From NCBI GenBank assembly GCA_964349095.1, contig CAYGFD010000001.1, forward strand, positions 19,747-83,746: DNA of 64,000 nt, given 5' to 3'. The position numbers were made by a program, and so were the translations under genes. The stretch is from UBA10001 sp964349095 (GTDB taxonomy: Bacteria > Patescibacteriota > Patescibacteriia > Veblenbacterales > UBA10138). Shown here piece by piece: positions 16,405-24,846 of this stretch (the first letter of the stretch is position 1; every line of letters starts with the position of its first letter). The notes below the pieces were generated by a model. It ran no database searches. It was not told the DNA's origin and worked only from the letters and a program-made list of their open reading frames with translations.

Positions 16405-16563
16405 ATGGATCAAACAACTCTAACTCACTTTTTTCGTTTTTGTTTGGATGTAATTACAGTTGGCGGCGTTGTCCTCTTCGGATGCGCATATTTATTCACT
16501 CAGAATGCGAGGGATCGCCGGCGTCGGCTAGCCGCTGCTTGCCTCAACGAAAACGAGAATTGA
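16405..16563 (+). CDS. Stand-alone small gene D, 52-residue single-pass membrane protein
   Basis: Encodes a short N-terminal stretch, one hydrophobic helix (about residues 13-32, containing VITVGGVVLFGCAYLF) and a basic tail with RDRRRR, giving a likely N-out, C-in topology. No family recognised. A perfect AGGAGG lies four bases before the ATG. It is followed by its own terminator and then immediately by the promoter of gene E. Confidence 0.72.
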   Translation: MDQTTLTHFFRFCLDVITVGGVVLFGCAYLFTQNARDRRRRLAAACLNENEN

Positions 16564-16585
16564 CAATGAGTCTCGATCTTTGAAA

Positions 16586-16612
16586 AAACCCGATTGCGAC
16601 GGGTTTTTTTAT
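16586..16612 (+). terminator. Intrinsic terminator of gene D
   Basis: AACCCG/CGGGTT stem with a seven-base T-run; the next promoter's -35 begins in the last T. Confidence 0.85.
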
Positions 16613-16640
16613 TGACATTTATAAATGATAGGAATAAAGT
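16612..16640 (+). promoter_or_regulatory. Promoter of stand-alone gene E
   Basis: TTGACA, 17 bp, TAAAGT, directly abutting the terminator of gene D. Confidence 0.78.
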
Positions 16641-16690
16641 TTTATTAAATGTACCTTAATTTAATTCATCACTTACTCACAGGAGGAGTT

Positions 16691-16831
16691 ATGGATGAAA
16701 AAAATACCCCTTTCGGTACCTTTATTTTTTATGCTGTTCTGGCAGTAGCATGCGCCGTTGGTTTCTTTGTAATCAAAAAACAGATGGATGAGCTTGATTG
16801 CCCCTACCAAGAGGAAGAAATCGGTATTTAG
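16691..16831 (+). CDS. Stand-alone small gene E, 46-residue single-pass membrane protein
   Basis: One hydrophobic helix (about residues 8-28, FGTFIFYAVLAVACAVGFFV), then KKQ and an acidic tail ending in EEEIGI. The start at 16691 is fixed by AGGAGG five bases upstream; an in-frame ATG at 16649 lies at the predicted transcription start and has no site. It has the same layout as gene D but no clear sequence similarity to it. Not recognised. Confidence 0.72.
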   Translation: MDEKNTPFGTFIFYAVLAVACAVGFFVIKKQMDELDCPYQEEEIGI

Positions 16832-16837
16832 TCTCGG

Positions 16838-16870
16838 AAAACCCATTGAAAATTTTAATGGGTTTTTTTA
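16838..16870 (+). terminator. Intrinsic terminator of gene E
   Basis: AAACCCATT/AATGGGTTT with a T-run, overlapping the end of the convergent cysS gene. Confidence 0.85.
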
Positions 16871-18304
16871 TTTTCTTGCCTTAACAATTGGTCCTGAATC
16901 CGCGTCTTCAACTCTAAAACCAGCATCCTCAATTTGTTGTCTAAATTTGTCAGCACCAATCCAATCCCGATCTTTTCTAGCAATCTCTCTGTGTTTGACC
17001 AGCTCCATTACTTTTGTGGGAATACTGACTGCCTTAAAATTTTCCATGCCGAGTCCGAGTATTTTATCAAAATTCATTATTAATTCGCGTTTGACGGAAT
17101 CATCAATATTTGACTTTAGCACCTCCCAGAGTACAGCTAGGCCAGCCGAAGTATTTAAATCATCATTGAGCGCCTGCATAAATTTTTCTTGATAAGTTTC
17201 TTGCTCTGGGGTTAGCTTGCCAAAGTTGATAGGCATTGAGATGAGGGGGCGTTGTAGACTGAGAATTTTATCCTTAAGATTGTTATATCCTTCTTGCGCA
17301 GCAGCTAAAGAATCCCAACTAAATTTGAGAGGGGAGCGGTAGTGGGCATTTAAGATTAGGAATCTATAAGCCAACGGGCTGAAACCTTTATCTTTAATGG
17401 ATTGTAGTGTGAGAAAATTATCTTCTGATTTAGACATTTTACCGCTGTCCACGTTTAAAAATTCACCATGCAACCAAAAACGGACAAATTGTTTTCCGGT
17501 TGCTCCTTCACTTTGTGCTATTTCGTTGGTGTGATGCACAGAGATATGATCGACGCCGCCGCAATGTATATCAATAGTGTCGCCAAGAGTGTTCATTGCC
17601 ATAGCACTGCACTCGACGTGCCAACCGGGAAATCCTTCATCCCAAGGTGAGGGCCAGTGCAAAATGTGATTCTTAAAACGGCCAGATAATTTAAACCATA
17701 AAGCAAAATCAGCTGGATGTTTTTTTTGACTATCTACCACCACTTCTTCACGGGCGCCAACTGATTTGTCATCTAAATTTTGTCCAGATAGCTTGGTGTA
17801 ATTTGGAAATTTACTCACATTAAAGTAAACAGCCTGGTTAGTTTCGTAGGTAAAGCCATTAGCTTCAAGCCTTTTTATCAATTCGATTTGCTCCTTAATG
17901 TATTTAGTTGCTGGAGTCCATTTATCTGGTTTTAAAATGTTTAATTCCTTTACATTATCTTTAAAAATTTTAGTATAAAAATCCGACAATTCTTGAATGG
18001 TTTTACCGCTCTTAGCCGCACCTTTTTCCATCTTATCTTCGCCGACATCACCGTCGCTTGTTAAGTGACCGACATCTGTTATGTTCATCACGTGTTTAAC
18101 ATCAAAATTATTGGCCATTAAGGTGCGTTTTAAAATGTCTTCGAAAATATAGGTGCGTAGATTACCAATATGGGGATAATCATAAACCGTTGGTCCGCAG
18201 GTATATAAAGAAACGCTTGGTTTCTGAAACCAAAGTTTAGAAGGGTGTTGCGGCGTAAACTCCTCTTTTTGTCGGGAGATAGTATTAAATAGATACAACT
18301 TCAT
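16868..18304 (-). CDS. cysS: Cysteinyl-tRNA synthetase
   Basis: Class I synthetase charging tRNA-Cys, 478 residues, full length. Zinc ligands CGPTVYD and later WHVECSAMA with HCGGVDH; HIGH motif as PHIGNLRTYIFED; KMSKS as SGKMSKSEDN. The C-terminal helical anticodon region ends with a positively charged tail. Confidence 0.97.
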   Translation of the reverse strand: MKLYLFNTISRQKEEFTPQHPSKLWFQKPSVSLYTCGPTVYDYPHIGNLRTYIFEDILKRTLMANNFDVKHVMNITDVGHLTSDGDVGEDKMEKGAAKSGKTIQELSDFYTKIFKDNVKELNILKPDKWTPATKYIKEQIELIKRLEANGFTYETNQAVYFNVSKFPNYTKLSGQNLDDKSVGAREEVVVDSQKKHPADFALWFKLSGRFKNHILHWPSPWDEGFPGWHVECSAMAMNTLGDTIDIHCGGVDHISVHHTNEIAQSEGATGKQFVRFWLHGEFLNVDSGKMSKSEDNFLTLQSIKDKGFSPLAYRFLILNAHYRSPLKFSWDSLAAAQEGYNNLKDKILSLQRPLISMPINFGKLTPEQETYQEKFMQALNDDLNTSAGLAVLWEVLKSNIDDSVKRELIMNFDKILGLGMENFKAVSIPTKVMELVKHREIARKDRDWIGADKFRQQIEDAGFRVEDADSGPIVKARK

Positions 18305-18332
18305 AACATCATTTTACTCCGCTTTTAATGGT

Positions 18333-18361
18333 TTGACAAAAACGATTTAATAACTTAACAT
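18333..18361 (+). promoter_or_regulatory. Promoter of stand-alone gene F
   Basis: TTGACA, 17 bp, TAACAT, divergent from cysS. The leader contains CGCTCATTCATTCAAT at 18385-18400, close to the CGCTCATCATATCAAT in the leader of gene A. Confidence 0.68.
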
Positions 18362-18411
18362 AAGCAATTAAACAGACAAAAAATCGCTCATTCATTCAAT
18401 CATGGTGCGGA

Positions 18412-18699
18412 ATGGAAACAAATAATTTCTATGCGGAAATTGCTCGACTGCAGTCAACTGGACTGCCAATTGAATTTATTATCTTCTTTCTCGCCTCGTT
18501 CCTTCTAACAATGCTGACAATCTTGTTTTGTTCACGATTGTTAGCAGTCTCTTCATTGTTCAGTGCGGTATTATCGCTTTGGTTCATTGTTCCTACATTG
18601 AGCGTAGTGGGGATTTTATTGAGCTCGGTCACTATATTAGTATCGCTCACATATTTTTTTGCTGTGATGCAAAAACCCCAATACCGATATCGGTCGTGA
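18412..18699 (+). CDS. Stand-alone small gene F, 95-residue membrane protein
   Basis: Three hydrophobic helices (about 18-38, 42-60 and 62-86) and a basic C-terminus (QYRYRS); no family recognised. Unlike the other small independent genes it has only a weak ribosome binding site (GGTGCGGA), so the start is less certain. It has its own promoter and terminator and lies between cysS and the Kef gene, both on the other strand. Confidence 0.62.
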   Translation: METNNFYAEIARLQSTGLPIEFIIFFLASFLLTMLTILFCSRLLAVSSLFSAVLSLWFIVPTLSVVGILLSSVTILVSLTYFFAVMQKPQYRYRS

Positions 18700-18705
18700 T
18701 TTACG

Positions 18706-18734
18706 AAACCCCAAAACAACTGGGGTTTTTTTAT
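18706..18734 (+). terminator. Intrinsic terminator of gene F
   Basis: AAACCCCA/TGGGGTTT stem followed by a T-run. Confidence 0.85.
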
Positions 18735-18735
18735 T

Positions 18736-20421
18736 TTAATTTTTATTATAGCGGTGCTCTAGCTCGGCCAAATGTTTTTGTTTATCAACCAGAAACCGAT
18801 CCTTGTTCATCAATAATTTTTGCAGATCGTTACCAAACTGAATTCCCGCAAGATAGTGGGGGAATATTACGTAATCAACGCCGGCGCTATATAAATCACG
18901 AGCGTCATGCCACATATCAGCGGCAGCAAAAAAAGGCACTTTCAAACCTCTGAGTTTTATGTTTTGAAGCAAGGTCAGGTTGTCGTAGATGTCAGAGTTA
19001 GTGGAAATAATTAAATTAGCTTCGGCCATTTGCGTTTTATCTATTAATTCCAAGTCAGTCATATCACCATAAAAACAAGGAATGTTCTGCTTTTTCAAAT
19101 ACTGTATAGCAACTGGATTGAAATCGACAACAATTACCGGTTTTCCTAATTTTTGTAAAATAGTAACAATATGTTCACCCAGGCGATGATAGCCAAAAAG
19201 TATTATGTGATTTGATAGTTTTTTTTCATCGACTTCGTTTTCTTCGATTTCGTTTTGAAAAATATTTAACCAATTAGAAACCGTTCGGTATATTTTTTCA
19301 TTGTAAGTAATGTAGTATGTTGAGACAGTAATAGAAATCACACCTACAAGAGTCACTAGTGAAACGTGGTTGGTGTTTAGGTGTCCGAGGTGTCGACCAA
19401 GTTCAACTAAAATTAGTGAGAATTCACTGACTTGTGCAATTGCTAGGCCGACAAATAAACCAGTGCGTTTTCGATAACCCATAAATTTCATTATTATCAT
19501 GACGATCAGAGGATTGCCGATAAGAACAAACAGGGTTAGGGTAATCAAAAGCGATAGGTTAATTGTTTGTGGATCAAAAATTAGTTTACTTCCTAGAACA
19601 ATAAAAAAGATCACAATAAAAAAATCACGTAGATGTCTAATTTTGGAGGCGATCTCTAGGTTATAAGGTAGGGAAGCGAGCGTTAGGCCAGCAAGGAACG
19701 CGCCAATTTCCAGCGAGAAGCCGATGCTCAATGAAAATATGGACAGCACAAAACACCAGCTCATACTAGCGAGAAGTAATAATTCGTCGTTGCGTGCTAG
19801 TCGATTGAAAATAGGAGGTAAGAAATAACGACGGCACAAGAAAACAATGAGTAGTAAGATTGCCACCTTTATGCCGGTATTAATTAGTTGTTGTCCAATA
19901 CCTTGTTCAGCTCCAGTTAGACCTGAGATAAATATTAAAGCAACGATGGCTAAAAAATCTTGAACCAAAAGCATCCCAAGTGCCAGTCTACCGTGAAGGG
20001 AATCAACTGATTTTTGCTCCGCTAGTATTTTGACAACTATTATAGTACTGGAGAAAGTTAGAGCCACAGCAATGTAAAGAGCGGGGATTGCTGCAAAACC
20101 AAAAAATTTAATAATAAAAAAGCCCACCACCGTGGTTATGATAACCTGTGATAAACCAAGAATTAATGATTGTCTACCAACTGCTTTTACCTTTATTAAA
20201 TTAAGTTCCAGACCAACTAAGAATAATAAAAAAGCAATACCAAAAGTTGACAGCGACTCTAACATGTCCTGGTTGTTGATGAAGTTCAAAACCGCAGGGC
20301 CTAAAATAACGCCAGTGGCTACGTAGCCTAAAATAGCGGGTTGTTTTAGAAAACGTACAATCAAAACAATTACTGTGGCGATAATTATTATTAGCCCAAG
20401 TTCGGTAAAAAAGTTATTCAT
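18736..20421 (-). CDS. Kef/CPA2-type cation:proton antiporter with TrkA-N (RCK) domain
   Basis: 561 residues. About twelve transmembrane helices of the Na/H exchanger fold (residues 5-375, with LLFLVGLELN and the GAFLAGLTLAS helix typical of CPA2), followed by a cytoplasmic NAD-binding RCK domain from about residue 400 (HIILFGYHRLGEHIV, then VVDFNP). It exchanges K+ or Na+ for H+ and is gated by nucleotide. The GxGxxG loop reads GYHRLG, so one Gly is replaced. A TATAAT box six bases upstream of the ATG on the minus strand suggests a leaderless transcript. Confidence 0.92.
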   Translation of the reverse strand: MNNFFTELGLIIIIATVIVLIVRFLKQPAILGYVATGVILGPAVLNFINNQDMLESLSTFGIAFLLFLVGLELNLIKVKAVGRQSLILGLSQVIITTVVGFFIIKFFGFAAIPALYIAVALTFSSTIIVVKILAEQKSVDSLHGRLALGMLLVQDFLAIVALIFISGLTGAEQGIGQQLINTGIKVAILLLIVFLCRRYFLPPIFNRLARNDELLLLASMSWCFVLSIFSLSIGFSLEIGAFLAGLTLASLPYNLEIASKIRHLRDFFIVIFFIVLGSKLIFDPQTINLSLLITLTLFVLIGNPLIVMIIMKFMGYRKRTGLFVGLAIAQVSEFSLILVELGRHLGHLNTNHVSLVTLVGVISITVSTYYITYNEKIYRTVSNWLNIFQNEIEENEVDEKKLSNHIILFGYHRLGEHIVTILQKLGKPVIVVDFNPVAIQYLKKQNIPCFYGDMTDLELIDKTQMAEANLIISTNSDIYDNLTLLQNIKLRGLKVPFFAAADMWHDARDLYSAGVDYVIFPHYLAGIQFGNDLQKLLMNKDRFLVDKQKHLAELEHRYNKN

Positions 20422-20453
20422 GGCATAATTATATCATAATTAAACTGATTTAA

Positions 20454-20482
20454 TTGAATTAAGCAGTAAAAAGTGGTATAAT
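20454..20482 (+). promoter_or_regulatory. Promoter of the 20.5 kb TraG-like operon
   Basis: TTGAAT, 17 bp, TATAAT. The -10 box ends 10 bp before the ATG at 20493, giving an mRNA leader of only a few bases. Confidence 0.8.
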
Positions 20483-20492
20483 TTGTCATATT

Positions 20493-20957
20493 ATGCAAGA
20501 TATTAGGAAAGAGTATAAAGGACGAGAGGTCACGATTCCAACAGGAGTAGAACAGTCAGAATTGAAGGAAGTTTTTCCAGATGCTCCTAAAGAAGCCGTG
20601 GATCAGAGAGTTGTTCCAGCGCCTCTACCAGTCGAGCCAGTTGCGAATATTAGTTCAAGTATATCCACCCCAGTTATAAGTGTTGATCCAATTCAAAAGA
20701 ACGTGGAGAATATTTTACAGGAAGACATGTTGGATCTGTATAAAGAATTAAGTCCGATCGAACAACAACAGTTTAAAATAAAAGGTGAGGAAACCGCCAA
20801 AGCGATCAGCCAAATAGTTAGGGCAATGCAGGTAAAGATTCAAGACATCATAAATTTAATTAAAGATTGGTTAAAGGTGATACCGGGCGTTAAGAATTAT
20901 TTTGTTGAGCAAGAGGCAAAAATAAAAGCGGAAAAAATATTAAAATTGCAAAAATAA
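20493..20957 (+). CDS. Unknown protein preceding the TraG-like ATPase
   Basis: 154 residues; not recognised. A Pro/Val-rich, probably disordered N-terminal third is followed by a helical region from about residue 70 with an amphipathic core (KIQDIINLIKDWLKVIPGVK) and a Lys/Glu-rich coiled-coil-like end (EQEAKIKAEKILKLQK). Its stop codon overlaps the start region of the downstream ATPase gene, so it is probably translationally coupled and functionally linked to it. Confidence 0.75.
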   Translation: MQDIRKEYKGREVTIPTGVEQSELKEVFPDAPKEAVDQRVVPAPLPVEPVANISSSISTPVISVDPIQKNVENILQEDMLDLYKELSPIEQQQFKIKGEETAKAISQIVRAMQVKIQDIINLIKDWLKVIPGVKNYFVEQEAKIKAEKILKLQK

Positions 20958-23503
20958 TGAATGGGTTAGACTCGTCAACTCAATCTCTGAATAATTCTTT
21001 TATCGGATCGCCGTTAATGTGGTTGATAATTTTTTTGGTATTTGTTGTTGGAGTCATTGTTTTTCTTTTTATAATGAGAAGGTTAACTCGCAGGGTGTCA
21101 CAAGTTGACCTAAGTTTGCAGATGCAGGCGCTGTTAATTACGGTACCTAAAGAGTCTTTTGGTTCAGACCAAGATAAATCATCGGGTCATCAGTTTATTG
21201 TTGAACAAATCGGTGTAGCAGAAGTGTTATGGTCAGCATTAGGGGGATTAAAGCCTGAGGGTGGGTTGAAGAATAAATTTAAAGTTAGGCAGGATCAAAT
21301 ATCTCTGGAAATAGTCCTTAAGGACGAAGTAATTTCTTTTTACGTAGTTGTACCGCCGGTTTTACGAAGTTTTATTGAACAACAAATTTTGTCTCATTAT
21401 CCGCACGCAAATATTGAAGCGGTTGATGATTACAATATATTTCTAGCACGCGGTGCGGTCGCGGGCACATATTTAACATTTTCAAAGATGTCCGCTTTTC
21501 CTACCAGAACATTTAAGCAGTTGGAAGCCGATCCTTTAAATTCTATAACTAATTCCTTAAGTAAGATTCCAGCTGGCTCTGGCGCAGCAATTCAATTGGT
21601 TGTCCGATCTGCTAAATCAAGTTGGCGTAACGAGGGCGTCAGGATTGCTTCGGCGATGCAGCAGGGCAAAGCTTTAAATGAGGTTTCCCATGGCCAGGGT
21701 TTTGGAAAAATTGCCTCCGGCGCTTGGAAGTTAGGCAAAGAGATGTTTGGTTCTAGCACTAAAAAATCCGAAATTGAGAAAGCTAATAATAAATACCAAC
21801 TGTCTCCTCTGGAGCAAGAGATGATAAAGGGGATTGAAAATAAGGCTTCTAACGCTGGTTTGGACGTAAATATTCGCATCGTCACCGCCGCGCCCGATCA
21901 GGTATCTGCTGATCGGTACCTTTATGATATTGCCAATGCTTTTAATCAATTCAATGTTTATGAATACGGTAATAGTTATGTGGCAACCAAGCCGCATTCG
22001 CTGGATGATTTTATGACGGGTTTTATTCATCGCGAATTAAATGAAAGTAAAAAAATAGTTTTAAATACTGAAGAACTCGCGACGATCTATCATTTTCCGT
22101 TGCCATCTACTGAAACACCAAATATTAAGTGGCTAGGCGCTCGTCGAGCGGCCGCACCTGTAAATATGCCCGCTGCTGGTTTGCAATTAGGTATTAATTA
22201 TTACCGAGGGCAGGAAGTTCCGGTCAAAATTAAAGATGATGATCGACGAAGACATGTCTATGTAATTGGTAAGTCTGGTACAGGTAAATCAGTTTTGTTG
22301 CAGAACATGATTGTGCAGGATATTAAAGCTGGCCACGGTGTTGGTGTTATTGATCCGCACGGGGATTTAGTGGAAGGTATTTTGGAACAAGTACCGCCCG
22401 AGCGAGTTGACGATATAATTGTTTTTAACCCATCAGATGTCGAGCGACCAATGGGACTTAATATGCTTGAGTTTTCCGCTCCGGAGCAGATGGATTTTGC
22501 GGTTCAGGAAATGATTTCTATTTTTTACAAATTATTTCCACCGGAAATGATTGGCCCAATGTTTGAACATAACATGAGAAATGTCATGTTAACCTTAATG
22601 GCTGATAAGGAATTCCCCGGCACGATTGCTGACATCCCACGCATGTTCACTGATAAAGAGTTTCAAAAGTATAAAGTGTCAAAATTGGGTGACCCAGTAG
22701 TTCGTGCTTTTTGGGAAAAGGAAATGGCGCAGACAACGGATTTTCACAAATCTGAAATGTTGGGTTATCTGATTTCCAAAGTTGGCAGGTTTGTTGAAAA
22801 TGAAATGATGCGTAATATTATCGGTCAACCAAAGTCAGGGTTTAATTTCCGAGAAGTTATGGATAATCAAAAGGTCGTTCTGGTTAATTTATCTAAAGGG
22901 ACGACTGGTGAAGTAAATTCCTCGTTATTGGGATTGATAATTGTTTCAAAAATGCAGATGGCGGCAATGTCTCGTGCTAACTTGCCGGAATCAGAACGTA
23001 AGGATTTTTATTTATACATTGATGAGTTTCAAAACTTTATAACTGATTCCATAGCGACTATTTTATCTGAAGCAAGAAAGTACAGATTGGATTTAATAAT
23101 TGCCAATCAATATCTTAAGCAATTAACTCAGGGTAATGACACTAAAATTAGGGATGCCGTTCTAGGAACGGTGGGCACATTAGTTAGTTTTAAAATTGGC
23201 GTTGAGGATGCTGAAGTATTGGCCAAGGAGTTTGAGCCTGTATTTAATGCCCACGATATTGTTAATATTGAGCAATATAACGCTTATGTTAAGCTTTTGG
23301 TTGATAACGCGCCGGCCAGACCTTTTAATATGAGAACCTTACCACCAGGACGTGGAGACAAAAATATTGCTAAAAAAATTAAGGAATTATCAAGGCTTAA
23401 ATATGGGAAAGCACGTGCCGAGGTACAGTCAGAAATAATGGAGAGAACAAGACTTGGTTCAGCAATCACTAAACAGGCGGTACCAACTGAGCGAACGCTA
23501 TGA
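20957..23503 (+). CDS. TraG/VirD4-like membrane ATPase (fused form)
   Basis: 848 residues. A transmembrane helix near 17-42, an N-terminal soluble region of about 380 residues ending in IVLNTEELATIYHFPLPS, and a FtsK/VirD4-type ATPase: Walker A IGKSGTGKSVLL near 437, GVIDPHGDLVEGIL, and Walker B YLYIDEFQNF near 686. Such ATPases couple DNA or protein to type IV secretion-like machines; no other secretion genes are here, so the substrate is unknown. The gene pair at 31451-34635 encodes the same architecture in two pieces. It overlaps the next gene by 4 bp. Confidence 0.85.
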   Translation: MNGLDSSTQSLNNSFIGSPLMWLIIFLVFVVGVIVFLFIMRRLTRRVSQVDLSLQMQALLITVPKESFGSDQDKSSGHQFIVEQIGVAEVLWSALGGLKPEGGLKNKFKVRQDQISLEIVLKDEVISFYVVVPPVLRSFIEQQILSHYPHANIEAVDDYNIFLARGAVAGTYLTFSKMSAFPTRTFKQLEADPLNSITNSLSKIPAGSGAAIQLVVRSAKSSWRNEGVRIASAMQQGKALNEVSHGQGFGKIASGAWKLGKEMFGSSTKKSEIEKANNKYQLSPLEQEMIKGIENKASNAGLDVNIRIVTAAPDQVSADRYLYDIANAFNQFNVYEYGNSYVATKPHSLDDFMTGFIHRELNESKKIVLNTEELATIYHFPLPSTETPNIKWLGARRAAAPVNMPAAGLQLGINYYRGQEVPVKIKDDDRRRHVYVIGKSGTGKSVLLQNMIVQDIKAGHGVGVIDPHGDLVEGILEQVPPERVDDIIVFNPSDVERPMGLNMLEFSAPEQMDFAVQEMISIFYKLFPPEMIGPMFEHNMRNVMLTLMADKEFPGTIADIPRMFTDKEFQKYKVSKLGDPVVRAFWEKEMAQTTDFHKSEMLGYLISKVGRFVENEMMRNIIGQPKSGFNFREVMDNQKVVLVNLSKGTTGEVNSSLLGLIIVSKMQMAAMSRANLPESERKDFYLYIDEFQNFITDSIATILSEARKYRLDLIIANQYLKQLTQGNDTKIRDAVLGTVGTLVSFKIGVEDAEVLAKEFEPVFNAHDIVNIEQYNAYVKLLVDNAPARPFNMRTLPPGRGDKNIAKKIKELSRLKYGKARAEVQSEIMERTRLGSAITKQAVPTERTL

Positions 23504-24027
23504 TAATATTGCAACTTGTATTTCTAATACTACTGCTGGTGGTATTAGGGAGTGTTGCTTTTGCAACTTTATCAGCGGCCCCTTGGGTTCCGCTACCAAA
23601 AAAAGACGTCCGGCGTATGGTGGCGCACGCCAACATTAAGCCAGGTGAAACGGTTTATGATTTAGGCTGTGGCGATGGCAGAGTACTAATTGAGGTTGCA
23701 AGAGCAATGAATGCAAAGGCTATTGGTTTTGAAATATCAATACTCATGTATGTAGTTGCCTTACTTAGGGTTTATTTATCTGGTCAGTCAAAGAACATTA
23801 AGATACACCTTAAAAATTTTTACAAAACAGACTTTAAAGAGGCCGATGTTATACTTTGTTTTTTAACACCCAATGCTATGCGTAATTTAAAGACCAAAGT
23901 CGAAAGTGAATTAAAATTCGGCGCCAGGTTTCTGAGTTACGTTTTTCCAATTAATGGCATAAAGCCTAAAGAGATATTTAAGGAACGCGAAACTGACGCA
24001 ACTATATATTTATATTCTACTGAATAA
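23500..24027 (+). CDS. Membrane-anchored SAM-dependent methyltransferase
   Basis: 175 residues: an N-terminal hydrophobic anchor (about 2-24), then a class I Rossmann methyltransferase core with motif I VYDLGCGDGRVLIEVA near residues 53-67 and an acidic residue after strand 2 (GFEIS). Strand 4 reads DVILCFLTP. It starts inside the stop of the TraG-like gene (ATGA overlap). The substrate is unknown; a protein or lipid target at the membrane is plausible. Confidence 0.82.
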   Translation: MIILQLVFLILLLVVLGSVAFATLSAAPWVPLPKKDVRRMVAHANIKPGETVYDLGCGDGRVLIEVARAMNAKAIGFEISILMYVVALLRVYLSGQSKNIKIHLKNFYKTDFKEADVILCFLTPNAMRNLKTKVESELKFGARFLSYVFPINGIKPKEIFKERETDATIYLYSTE

Positions 24028-24067
24028 ATTATTTGCTCAAGCAAAGTTTAGTATGTGTATAAGTAAA

Positions 24068-24096
24068 TTGACAGTTGGGGTTGTTTTTTTTATACT
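24068..24096 (+). promoter_or_regulatory. Promoter of the 24.2 kb gene
   Basis: TTGACA, 17 bp, TATACT: one of the strongest promoters in the window. It is followed by an A-rich leader of about 75 nt without a Shine-Dalgarno site. Confidence 0.85.
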
Positions 24097-24179
24097 TAGC
24101 GGGTAAAATATAAAACAAAAAAAATCAAAATTGGAACAAATCAAAAAAAATAAATCAGAAAACTAACCCAAAAATAAAT

Positions 24180-24767
24180 ATGACAACCGACGGAAACAAA
24201 CTAGTTTTAATTAGGCAATTAGTTGAGGCGGCAAAAAATAATTTAGATACCGCTACCCAGCTTTTAAAAAATTTAGGAGCGGAAACAATTGCCACCGGAA
24301 AAATTGAAGCGCCCGATACAGCAGTACAGCACACCGAACAGGGGGCTGTGATTATCGAGGGTGTTTTTGACGGTCAAAATATGGTTGGACCAGACGGAAA
24401 ACTTTACAGTGTCCCAGCAAACTACGCCTCCAAATCAAAATTGGTTGAAGGTGATTTGCTAAAACTTACTATTTCACCAGACGGGTCTTTTATTTATAAA
24501 CAAATTGGTCCGGTTGAACGCGAGCGGTTGGTTGGTGTTTTAATGAAAGATGATCAAACAGAAGAATATAAAGTTTTAGCGCGGGGGACATACTACCGTA
24601 TTTTACTTGCGAGCGTAACTTATTTTAAAGCTTCGTTAAGTGATGAAGTGGTTGTGTTGGTGCCTAAAGGTTCTGCCTCCACTTGGGCAGCTGTTGAAAA
24701 TGTCATAAAGACCCATGAAAACGGGGATATTGAGATGATATCAGGTGATGAGGAAGTGCCGGAATAA
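24180..24767 (+). CDS. Conserved-looking protein of unknown function
   Basis: 195 residues; not recognised with confidence. An N-terminal helix pair (residues 5-30) is followed by a beta-rich region from about 55 (VIIEGVFDGQNMVGPDGK, then VPANYASKSKLVEGDLLKL), which resembles a small barrel of the kind found in nucleic-acid-binding proteins, and an acidic tail. It has a strong promoter and an unusually long A-rich leader, which suggests high expression. It directly precedes dnaX, which has its own promoter. Confidence 0.7.
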   Translation: MTTDGNKLVLIRQLVEAAKNNLDTATQLLKNLGAETIATGKIEAPDTAVQHTEQGAVIIEGVFDGQNMVGPDGKLYSVPANYASKSKLVEGDLLKLTISPDGSFIYKQIGPVERERLVGVLMKDDQTEEYKVLARGTYYRILLASVTYFKASLSDEVVVLVPKGSASTWAAVENVIKTHENGDIEMISGDEEVPE

Positions 24768-24806
24768 TTGATGAAAATTAATTGAAGATTTTGTTTTGTT
24801 ACTTAT

Positions 24807-24835
24807 TTGCCAACTGACCAATACTCGTTTAAAAT
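24807..24835 (+). promoter_or_regulatory. Promoter of dnaX
   Basis: TTGCCA, 17 bp, TAAAAT. The ATG follows 11 bp after the -10 box, so the transcript is nearly leaderless. Confidence 0.7.
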
Positions 24836-24846
24836 AGTAGTACTTT

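Noticed and set aside
18528..18953. Plus-strand frame running from gene F into the Kef gene
   Set aside because: It crosses a terminator and lies antisense to a well-conserved RCK domain.
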